Assembly (NCBI RefSeq): GCF_042651065.1
Contig: NZ_JBHSCH010000004.1
Coordinates: 62,001-126,000 of the forward strand
DNA length: 64,000 nucleotides
Direction of reading: 5' to 3'
Source of the DNA: Pseudoroseomonas aestuarii
Lineage (GTDB): Bacteria; Pseudomonadota; Alphaproteobacteria; Acetobacterales; Acetobacteraceae
Shown here one piece after another: positions 34,062 through 41,251 of this stretch. A program made the translations under genes and the position numbers. The stretch's first letter is position 1. Every line of letters starts with the position of its first letter. The notes under the pieces were generated by a model that did not search any database, was not told the DNA's origin, and was given only the letters and a program-made list of their open reading frames with translations.

Positions 34062-35594
34062 ATGGCGCGACGGAAAAATGTTCTGCTGATCGTTGTGGAC
34101 CAGTGGCGGGCGGATTTCGTGCCCGCGCTGGGGGCCGGATTCCTGCGGACGCCGAACCTGGACCGGCTGTGCCGGGAGGGCGTCACCTTCCGCAACCACG
34201 TGACCAACGCCGTGCCCTGCGGCCCGGCGCGCGCCAGCCTGCTCACCGGCCTCTATTTGATGAACCACCGGGCGGTGCAGAACACCGTGCCGCTGGATTC
34301 GCGCCACATGAACCTCGGCAAGGCGCTGCGGCATATCGGCTACGACCCGGCGCTGATCGGCTACACCACCTCCACCCCCGACCCGCGCACCACCGGCGCG
34401 CGCGACCCGCGCTTCACCACGCTGGGCGACCTGATGGAGGGCTTCCGCGCCGTCGGCGCCTTCGAGCCCAGCATGGACGGCTATTTCGGCTGGCTCGCCC
34501 AGAAGGGCTACGCCCTGCCCGAGAAGCGCGAGGACATCTGGCTGCCCGAGGGCGAGGACAGCGTGCCGGGTGCCACCGACCGCCCCTGCCGCATCCCGGC
34601 CGAGCTGTCGGACACCGCCTATTTCACCGAGCGCGCTCTGACCTACCTGAAGGGCAAGGGCGACAAGCCCTGGTTCCTGCATCTCGGCTACTGGCGGCCG
34701 CACCCGCCCTTCATCGCGCCTGCGCCCTACAACACCATGTACAGCCCGGCCGATATGCCGGCGCTGCACCGCCGCCCCACCTGGCAGGAGGAGGCGGCGC
34801 AGCACCCGCTGCTGGATTTCTACCTGCGCGGGATCAGCCAGGGCTCCTTCTTCCACGGCGCCGGCGGTGCCGCGAGCGCACTGGACGAGGCGGCCATCCG
34901 CACCATGCGCGCCACCTATGCCGGCCTGATCACCGAGGTGGACAACGCGCTGGGCGAGGTCTTCGACTATCTCGACGCGACGGGGCAGTGGGATGACACC
35001 ATGGTCATCTTCACCTCCGACCATGGCGAGCAGCTCGGCGACCATTACCTGCTCGGCAAGATCGGCTACCACGACGAGAGCTTCCGCATTCCGCTGGTGG
35101 TGAAGGAAGCCGGTGCCTCGCCCCGCGCGGGCGAGATCGAGAGCGCCTTCACCGAGAGCGTCGACGTGCTGCCGACCATCCTGGAATGGCTCGGCGGCGA
35201 GGCGCCGCGCGCCTGCGACGGCCGCTCCATCCTGCCGCTGCTGCAGGACGGCCGGCCGGCCGACTGGCGGGAGCACCTGTTCTACGAATACGATTTCCGC
35301 GACGTGCATTATTCCAAGCCCGAGACCGCGCTCGGCCTCGGCCTGGACGATGCGTCGCTCTGCGTGGTGCAGGACGAGAACTGGAAATACGTCCATTTCT
35401 CCGGCCTGCCGCCGCTGCTCTTCGACCTGCAGCGCGACCCGCAGCAATTCGACAACCTGGCGAACGATCCCGCGCATGCCGCGGTCGTCGCCGAATACGC
35501 GCAGAAGGCGCTGTCGCACCGGATGCGGCACGCCGAGCGCACCCTGACGCATTTCCGCGCCACCCCGGGTGGCCTTGAGGAGCGCAATCCATGA
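34062..35594 (+). CDS. Phosphonate monoester hydrolase/phosphodiesterase (sulfatase superfamily)
   Basis: A 510-residue alkaline-phosphatase-superfamily enzyme. 'KNVLLIVVDQWRADF' gives the metal Asp, and 'VPCGPARASLLTGLYLMNHR' holds C53 in a C-x-P-x-R motif, the site turned into formylglycine. 'FTSDHGEQLGDHYLLGK' supplies further metal ligands. The stretch around C53 closely recalls the Rhizobium and Burkholderia phosphonate monoester hydrolases, promiscuous enzymes that split phosphonate monoesters, phosphodiesters and sulfates. No signal peptide is seen, so substrate must be imported, presumably by the transporter encoded next. It overlaps the next gene by 4 bp. The Pho box upstream supports a phosphorus role. 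Confidence 0.88.
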   Translation: MARRKNVLLIVVDQWRADFVPALGAGFLRTPNLDRLCREGVTFRNHVTNAVPCGPARASLLTGLYLMNHRAVQNTVPLDSRHMNLGKALRHIGYDPALIGYTTSTPDPRTTGARDPRFTTLGDLMEGFRAVGAFEPSMDGYFGWLAQKGYALPEKREDIWLPEGEDSVPGATDRPCRIPAELSDTAYFTERALTYLKGKGDKPWFLHLGYWRPHPPFIAPAPYNTMYSPADMPALHRRPTWQEEAAQHPLLDFYLRGISQGSFFHGAGGAASALDEAAIRTMRATYAGLITEVDNALGEVFDYLDATGQWDDTMVIFTSDHGEQLGDHYLLGKIGYHDESFRIPLVVKEAGASPRAGEIESAFTESVDVLPTILEWLGGEAPRACDGRSILPLLQDGRPADWREHLFYEYDFRDVHYSKPETALGLGLDDASLCVVQDENWKYVHFSGLPPLLFDLQRDPQQFDNLANDPAHAAVVAEYAQKALSHRMRHAERTLTHFRATPGGLEERNP

Positions 35595-37228
35595 TGACGC
35601 CCCGCCGTTCCCTCCTGCTCGGCGCCGGTGGCGCGCTGGGTCTCTCGGCCCTGCCGCGCTTCGCCGTCGCGCAGGCCGACAACCGCCCGAGCATCGCCAT
35701 CGCGGTGCAGAAGATCAGCAACAGCAACACGCTGGAAGTGCTGCGCGAGCAGTCCAATGTCGGCGAGCGCGTGCTGTTCTCCTCGCTGTGGGAAGGGCTG
35801 ATCGGGCGCGACTGGCTGGGCGGCCTCGGCGCCGTGCCGGAGCTGGCGACCGAGTGGCGCCGCATCAGCGACCAGGTGGTGGAGCTGAAGCTCCGCCAGG
35901 GCGTGAAGTTCCACAATGGCGACGAGATGACCGCCGAGGACGTGGTCTTCACCTTCGGCCCCGAGCGCATGTTCGGCGACACCAACCCGACGGCGCAGGG
36001 CCGCACCATCAGCGTCTCGGGCGACCGCATCCCGACCCGCGCCGGGCGCGACCTGCCGGCGGAGGTGCCCGCCGTGGCGCGCCGCTCCTGGCCGGCGCTG
36101 GAGCGCGTCGAGATCGTCGACAAGTACACGGTGCGCTTCCACAACGCGACGCCGGACGTGACGCTGGAGGGCCGCCTCTCCCGCTACGGCAGCCAGATCA
36201 TCAGCAAGCGCGGCTACATCGAGGCCGAGACTTGGTTCGAGTGGGCGCGCAAGCCCATCCTCACCGGCCCCTACAAGGTGGCCGAGTTCCGCCCGGACCA
36301 GCTGCTGCGCCTCGTCGCGCACGATGAATACTGGGGCGGCCGCCCGCCGCTGCGCGAGATCCGCTTCATCGAGGTGCCGGAGGTCTCGGCGCGCGTCAAC
36401 ATGCTGCGCTCGGGCGAGGTGCAGTTCGCCTGCGACATCCCGCCCGACCAGATCGGCGGCATCGAGGGCGACCGGCGCTTCGAGGTGCAGGGCGGCACCA
36501 TCCTCAACCACCGCCTCACCGTCTTCGACAAGAACCACCCGCAGCTCGCCGATGCGCGCATCCGCCGCGCCTTCACCCACGCCATCGACCGCCAGGCGAT
36601 CGTGGACAGCCTGTGGTCCGGCCGCACGGTCGTGCCGAAGGGGCTTCAGTGGGAATACTACGGCGACATGTTCGTCTCCGACTGGAGCGTGCCGAAGTAT
36701 GACCCGGCCGAGGCGCAGCGCCTGCTGAAGGAGGCCGGCTACAAGGGCGACCCGATCCCCTACCGCCTGCTCAACAACTACTACACCAACCAGACGCCGA
36801 CGGCGCAGGTGCTGGTGGAGATGTGGAAGCAGGTCGGCCTCAACGTGCAGATCGAGATGAAGGAGAACTGGTCGCAGATCCTCTCCCGCGAGCCGGGCCG
36901 GGCGGTGCGCGACTGGTCGAACAGCGCGCCCTTCAACGATCCCGTCTCCTCCATCGTCAACCAGCACGGGCCGAACGGCCAGCAGCAGCAGGTTGGCGAG
37001 TGGAGCAACGACGAGATGAACCGCCTCTCCGTCGAGCTGGAGACGAGCACGGACCGCGCCCGCCGCAAGCAGGTGTTCCGCCGCATGCTGGAGATCTGCG
37101 AGCGCGAGGACCCCGCCTACACCGTGCTGCACCAGAACGCGACCTTCACCGCCAAGCGGCGCGACATCGGCTGGAAGGCGGCGCCCGCCTTCGCGATGGA
37201 CTTCCGCGCCGGCAACTGGAAGAGCTGA
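35591..37228 (+). CDS. ABC transporter substrate-binding protein, peptide/family 5
   Basis: A 545-residue periplasmic receptor. Residues 1-27 are a signal peptide (TPRRSLLLGAGGALGLSALP, cut after FAVAQA). 'VVELKLRQGVKFHNGDEMTA', 'KPILTGPYKVAEFRPDQ' and 'IRRAFTHAIDRQAIVDSLW' are family 5 signatures. By operon position the cargo is likely a phosphorus-containing ester rather than a peptide (inference); similar receptors are known to bind non-peptide ligands. Confidence 0.9.
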   Translation: MMTPRRSLLLGAGGALGLSALPRFAVAQADNRPSIAIAVQKISNSNTLEVLREQSNVGERVLFSSLWEGLIGRDWLGGLGAVPELATEWRRISDQVVELKLRQGVKFHNGDEMTAEDVVFTFGPERMFGDTNPTAQGRTISVSGDRIPTRAGRDLPAEVPAVARRSWPALERVEIVDKYTVRFHNATPDVTLEGRLSRYGSQIISKRGYIEAETWFEWARKPILTGPYKVAEFRPDQLLRLVAHDEYWGGRPPLREIRFIEVPEVSARVNMLRSGEVQFACDIPPDQIGGIEGDRRFEVQGGTILNHRLTVFDKNHPQLADARIRRAFTHAIDRQAIVDSLWSGRTVVPKGLQWEYYGDMFVSDWSVPKYDPAEAQRLLKEAGYKGDPIPYRLLNNYYTNQTPTAQVLVEMWKQVGLNVQIEMKENWSQILSREPGRAVRDWSNSAPFNDPVSSIVNQHGPNGQQQQVGEWSNDEMNRLSVELETSTDRARRKQVFRRMLEICEREDPAYTVLHQNATFTAKRRDIGWKAAPAFAMDFRAGNWKS

Positions 37229-37232
37229 GGGC

Positions 37233-38225
37233 ATGGCGGAGCCTCTCGTCGAGATCCGCGGCCTCACCGTCAGCTTCGACGGGCTGCCGGCGCTGCGCGG
37301 CGTCGACCTCGCCATCGGGCGGGGCGAGGCCGTGGCGCTGGTGGGCGAGTCCGGCTGCGGCAAGTCCGTCACCTGGCTGGCGGCGCTGGGCCTCCTGCCG
37401 GGCAAGGCGAGGGTCTCCGGCAGCGTGACGCTGGAGGGCGCCGAGCTGATCGGCGCCCCCGCCGCGGCGCTGGACCGTATCCGCGGCGGCCGCGTCGCCA
37501 TGATCTTCCAGGACCCGGCGAGCAGCCTCAACCCGGTGCACCGCATCGGCAAGCAGATCATCGAGGCGCTGCGGCTGCACCGGGGCCTCTCCGGCGCCGC
37601 GGCGCGCGAGGAGGCGCGGCGGCTGCTCGACCAGGTCGGCATGCCGGATGCCCGGCGCCGGCTCGATGCCTTCCCGCACGAGCTTTCGGGCGGGCAGAAC
37701 CAGCGCGTGATGATCGCCATGGCGCTGGCCGGCCGCCCCGAGTTGCTGGTGGCGGACGAGCCGACCACCGCGCTCGACGTCACCATCCAGGCGCAGATCC
37801 TGGAGCTTCTGGCGGAAATCCGGCGCGACACGGGCATGGCGCTGGTGCTGGTCAGCCACGATCTCGGCGTCGTCGCCGAGACCTGCGAGCGGGTCTGCGT
37901 CATGTATGCCGGGCGCATCGTCGAGGAGACGGCGGCGGAGCGGCTCTTCGCCGGCCCGGCCCACCCCTATGCGGAAGGGCTGCTGGCCGCGCTGCCGCCG
38001 ATGGACGGGCCGCGCCGGCCGCTCGCCGCCATTCCCGGCGGCGTACCGGAGCCCTGGGCGATGCCGCGCGGCTGCGCCTTCGCGCCACGCTGCCCGCGCC
38101 GCGCCGCCGCCTGCGAGGCGGCGCCACCCCCCCTGGCCGAGGTGGCCCCTGATCACCGCGCCGCCTGCCTCTATCCCGGAGCCGCCGCCATGGTCTCCCC
38201 CGCGCCGGCGCTGATGCCGGCATGA
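37233..38225 (+). CDS. ABC transporter ATP-binding protein (OppD/DppD-like)
   Basis: A 330-residue ATPase. Walker A 'LVGESGCGKSVTWLAALGLL', signature 'LSGGQNQRVMIAMALAG', Walker B 'LLVADEPTTALDVTIQAQIL' and H-loop 'LVLVSHDLGVVAETC' are intact. The C-terminal oligopeptide-transporter domain with its cysteines ('GCAFAPRCPRRAAACEAAPP'), which suggest an iron-sulfur or metal site in this family, is present. It overlaps its partner by 4 bp. Confidence 0.93.
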   Translation: MAEPLVEIRGLTVSFDGLPALRGVDLAIGRGEAVALVGESGCGKSVTWLAALGLLPGKARVSGSVTLEGAELIGAPAAALDRIRGGRVAMIFQDPASSLNPVHRIGKQIIEALRLHRGLSGAAAREEARRLLDQVGMPDARRRLDAFPHELSGGQNQRVMIAMALAGRPELLVADEPTTALDVTIQAQILELLAEIRRDTGMALVLVSHDLGVVAETCERVCVMYAGRIVEETAAERLFAGPAHPYAEGLLAALPPMDGPRRPLAAIPGGVPEPWAMPRGCAFAPRCPRRAAACEAAPPPLAEVAPDHRAACLYPGAAAMVSPAPALMPA

Positions 38226-39223
38226 GCGAATTGCTGAAGGCCGAAGGGCTGGTCCGCCGCTACACCATGCGGCGCGGCTGGCTCGGGCGGCCGGTCGAGG
38301 TGCGGGCGCTGGATGGCGTCTCCCTCACCCTGGAGCATGGGCGCACCCTGGGCCTGGTGGGCGAATCCGGCTGCGGCAAGTCCACCACCGGCCGCCTGGT
38401 GCTGGGGCTGGAGACGCCGGACGAGGGCCATGTCCGCTTCGAGGGCCAGCCCCTCCCGGCCCCCGGCACCGCCGAATGGCGCCGGCTGCGGGCACGGATG
38501 CAGATGGTCTACCAGGACCCGCTCGGCGCCATGGACCGGCGCCTGACGATCGGCGCCCAGGTGGCCGAGCCCTGGGCTATCCATGGCCGGGCCTCCTCGC
38601 CCGCGCAGGTGGCGGCGCTGTTGCAGAGCGTCGGGCTGCGGCCGGACCATGCGGCGCGCTACCCGCACGAGCTTTCGGGCGGCCAGCGGCAGCGCGCCGT
38701 GCTGGCCCGCGCCCTGGCCACCGACCCCGCCCTGCTGGTGTGCGACGAGCCGATCAGCGCGCTCGACGTCTCGATCCAGGCGCAGGTGATGAACCTGCTG
38801 GCCGAGATCCAGGCCGAGCGCGGCGTCTCGCTGCTGTTCATCAGCCATGATCTGCGCGCCGTGCGGCAGATGAGCCACCGGGTCGCGGTGATGTATCTCG
38901 GCCGCATCGTCGAGGAAGGCGAGCCGGACGCGGTGCTGCACGACCCGGCCCACCCCTATGCGCGGGCGCTGGTCTCGGCCATCCCGCATCCGCAGCGGCG
39001 GGGGCAGCGCATCGTGCTGCAGGGGGACCCGCCGAACCCGGCGGCGCGGCCCGCCGGCTGCGCCTTCCATCCCCGCTGCCCGGTGGCCAGCGCCCGCTGC
39101 GCCGCCGAGACCCCCGCGCTGAAGCCGCGCGCCGATGGCCGGCTGGTCGCCTGCCACGTGGCGCAGGGCGAGACCGCGCCCGGCACCGGCCTTTCCGAAA
39201 CCACGCTTGCCAAGGCCGCCTGA
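38222..39223 (+). CDS. ABC transporter ATP-binding protein (OppF/DppF-like)
   Basis: A 333-residue ATPase, the second of the pair. 'LGLVGESGCGKSTTGRLVLG', 'LSGGQRQRAVLARALATDP', 'LLVCDEPISALDVSIQAQV' and 'LLFISHDLRAVRQMSHRV' give all nucleotide motifs. The Cys-rich C-terminal tail ('GCAFHPRCPVASARCAAETP') matches OppF. It directly abuts the first permease gene. Confidence 0.93.
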   Translation: MSELLKAEGLVRRYTMRRGWLGRPVEVRALDGVSLTLEHGRTLGLVGESGCGKSTTGRLVLGLETPDEGHVRFEGQPLPAPGTAEWRRLRARMQMVYQDPLGAMDRRLTIGAQVAEPWAIHGRASSPAQVAALLQSVGLRPDHAARYPHELSGGQRQRAVLARALATDPALLVCDEPISALDVSIQAQVMNLLAEIQAERGVSLLFISHDLRAVRQMSHRVAVMYLGRIVEEGEPDAVLHDPAHPYARALVSAIPHPQRRGQRIVLQGDPPNPAARPAGCAFHPRCPVASARCAAETPALKPRADGRLVACHVAQGETAPGTGLSETTLAKAA

Positions 39224-40156
39224 ATGCTGCGCTTCCTCAGCCTGCGCCTCGCGCGCGCCCTGCTGACCCTGGTGCTGGTGGTGACCTTCGCCTTCGTCGT
39301 ACTGCGCCTCTCGGGCGACCCGGCGCTGCTCATCATGTCGGCCGACGCGCCGCCGGAGGCGATCGCCGCCTTCCGCCGCGCCTGGGGCCTCGATGACCCG
39401 CTCTGGGCGCAGTATCTCCGCTACTTCACCGCCATCTTCCAGGGCGACCTCGGCAATTCCATGCGCGACGGGCGCAGCGCGGTCAGCCTGGTGGGCGAGC
39501 GCATTCCCGCCACCCTGGCGCTCACCGTGCCGGCGCTGTTCATCAAGATCGGGCTCGGCATCCCGGCCGGGGTCTATGCCGCGCTGCACCGCAATTCCTG
39601 GGCCGACCGGGCGGTGATGCTGCTGGCCGTGGCCGGCTTCACGGTGCCCTCCTTCGTGCTCGGCCTGATGCTGGTGCTGCTGTTCGCGGTGCAGCTCGGC
39701 TGGCTGCCCTCGGGCGGGCAGGAAAGCTGGCGCCACGCTATCCTCCCCGTCATCACGCTGGGGCTGGGCGGCGCGGCGGTGCTGGCAAGGTTCACACGCT
39801 CCGCCATGCTGGAGGTGCTGGGCCAGCCCTACATGCGCACCGCGCTGGCCAAGGGCGTGCCCTGGCAGGTGGCGGTGCGCCGCCATGCCCTGCCCAACGC
39901 CGCCATCCCCACCGTCACCATCGTCGGCTTCATGATCGGCAGCCTGCTGGCCGGTGCGGTGGTGGTGGAGAGCGTCTTCTCCTGGCCCGGCGTGGGGCGG
40001 CTGCTGGTGGTGGCCGTCGCCAACCGGGACCTGGCGGTGGTGCAGGCCATCCTGCTGCTGGTCGCCGCCACCATGGTCACCGCCAACCTGGTGGTGGACC
40101 TGCTCTATGGCGTGCTGGACCCGCGGCTGCGGAACGGCGCGCGGGGGACCGCCTGA
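39224..40156 (+). CDS. ABC transporter permease (DppB/OppB-like)
   Basis: A 310-residue inner-membrane protein with about six helices. 'RLARALLTLVLVVTFAFVVL' is helix one; the following large periplasmic loop contains 'FRRAWGLDDPLWAQYLRYF' typical of the B subunit. The EAA loop is 'RTALAKGVPWQVAVRRHALP'. No gap separates it from the ATPase gene. Confidence 0.92.
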   Translation: MLRFLSLRLARALLTLVLVVTFAFVVLRLSGDPALLIMSADAPPEAIAAFRRAWGLDDPLWAQYLRYFTAIFQGDLGNSMRDGRSAVSLVGERIPATLALTVPALFIKIGLGIPAGVYAALHRNSWADRAVMLLAVAGFTVPSFVLGLMLVLLFAVQLGWLPSGGQESWRHAILPVITLGLGGAAVLARFTRSAMLEVLGQPYMRTALAKGVPWQVAVRRHALPNAAIPTVTIVGFMIGSLLAGAVVVESVFSWPGVGRLLVVAVANRDLAVVQAILLLVAATMVTANLVVDLLYGVLDPRLRNGARGTA

Positions 40157-41040
40157 TGTCCGACGCCACGATGGACCACGCCGCCGCGCCGGCGGTGGCC
40201 CCGCCGAAGCCGAAGCGCGCCGGGCTGCCGCCTCTCGTCATCTTCGCGCTGTGCTGGATCGCGCTGATGCTGGGCGTGGCGCTGCTGGCGGAGTGGATCA
40301 CCCCCTACTCGATCACCGCGCTCGACCTGCGCAGCCGCCTCGCGCCGCCCGTCTTCATGGGCGGCACCTGGCTGCACCCGCTGGGCACGGACGAGCTGGG
40401 GCGGGACGTGCTGAGCCGCCTCATCGTCTCCATCCGCATCTCGCTGCTGATCGCCTTCGGCGCGGCGATGATCTCGGCGGCGCTGGGCGTGACGATGGGC
40501 TTCCTCGCCGCGCATTTCCGCGGCCTCGCCGAGCAGGCGGTGCTGGCGCTGGTAGATTTCCAGGCGGCCATGCCCTTCCTGATCCTGGCGCTCTCGGTGC
40601 TGGCCTTCTTCGGCAACTCGCTCACCCTGTTCGTCTGCCTGCTCGGGCTGCACGGGTGGGAACGCTACGCGCGCATCGCCCGCGGCCTGGCCGTCAGCGC
40701 GGGCGCGCAGGGCTATGCCGCGGCGGTGAAGCAGCTCGGCGCCACGCCCTGGCGGGTCTATGGCCGGCACGTGCTGCCCAACATCGCCTCCACCCTGATC
40801 GTCTCGATGACGCTGGCCTTCCCCGAGATCATCCTGCTGGAGAGCGGCCTCTCCTTCCTCGGGCTCGGCGTGCAGCCGCCGCAGACCTCGCTCGGTAACA
40901 TGGTGGGCTACGGGCGGGAATATCTGACGCGGGCGCCCTGGATCCTGCTCTCGCCCTCGCTGGTGATCGTGCTGACCACCCTCTCCGTCTCCCTGCTGGG
41001 CGACTGGCTGCGGGACCGGCTGGACCCCACCCTGCGCTGA
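40156..41040 (+). CDS. ABC transporter permease (DppC/OppC-like)
   Basis: A 294-residue inner-membrane protein. N-terminal helix about residues 27-49; 'HPLGTDELGRDVLSRLIVSI' is the C-subunit hallmark and 'AAVKQLGATPWRVYGRHVLP' the EAA loop. It shares one base with the previous gene (TGATG) and ends the operon before a strong terminator. Confidence 0.92.
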   Translation: MSDATMDHAAAPAVAPPKPKRAGLPPLVIFALCWIALMLGVALLAEWITPYSITALDLRSRLAPPVFMGGTWLHPLGTDELGRDVLSRLIVSIRISLLIAFGAAMISAALGVTMGFLAAHFRGLAEQAVLALVDFQAAMPFLILALSVLAFFGNSLTLFVCLLGLHGWERYARIARGLAVSAGAQGYAAAVKQLGATPWRVYGRHVLPNIASTLIVSMTLAFPEIILLESGLSFLGLGVQPPQTSLGNMVGYGREYLTRAPWILLSPSLVIVLTTLSVSLLGDWLRDRLDPTLR

Positions 41041-41071
41041 ATCATTCCAGCCCCTTGCGCGGCCGGCCTCA

Positions 41072-41107
41072 GGCCCGGCGGAGGAAACTCCGCCGGGCCG
41101 TTGTTTT
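41072..41107 (+). terminator. Rho-independent terminator of the hydrolase-transporter operon
   Basis: A perfect 12-bp stem (GGCCCGGCGGAG / CTCCGCCGGGCC) closed by a GAAA tetraloop, followed by GTTGTTTT. It stands 31 bp after the last permease stop and isolates the next gene. Confidence 0.9.
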
Positions 41108-41143
41108 CATGGCGCTTCCTGAGGGCGTGAACTCACACCCCAG

Positions 41144-41191
41144 AAACCCTATTTAGTGTATAGCGGTTTTCGGTCATACCATATCTGGTGT
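41144..41191. promoter_or_regulatory. Two NrdR-box-like sites ahead of the ribonucleotide reductase gene
   Basis: AAACCCTATTTAGTGT at 41144-41159 and ATACCATATCTGGTGT at 41176-41191 each match the 16-bp NrdR consensus (ACACWATATATWGTGT) at 12 positions by my count. Their starts are 32 bp apart, three DNA turns, which is the normal spacing for the pair bound by the ATP/dATP-sensing repressor NrdR. They lie 61-108 bp before the start codon, where a promoter is expected. Confidence 0.7.
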
Positions 41192-41251
41192 GGCGCCTGA
41201 GACCGATTCGCAACTCGGGGCCGCCGCGAACAGTCTACCGGAGCCTTTCCC

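Noticed and set aside
41041..41251. Cobalamin riboswitch ahead of the B12-dependent reductase
   Set aside because: The leader has no B12 box or core motifs; the visible elements are a terminator and two NrdR-like boxes.
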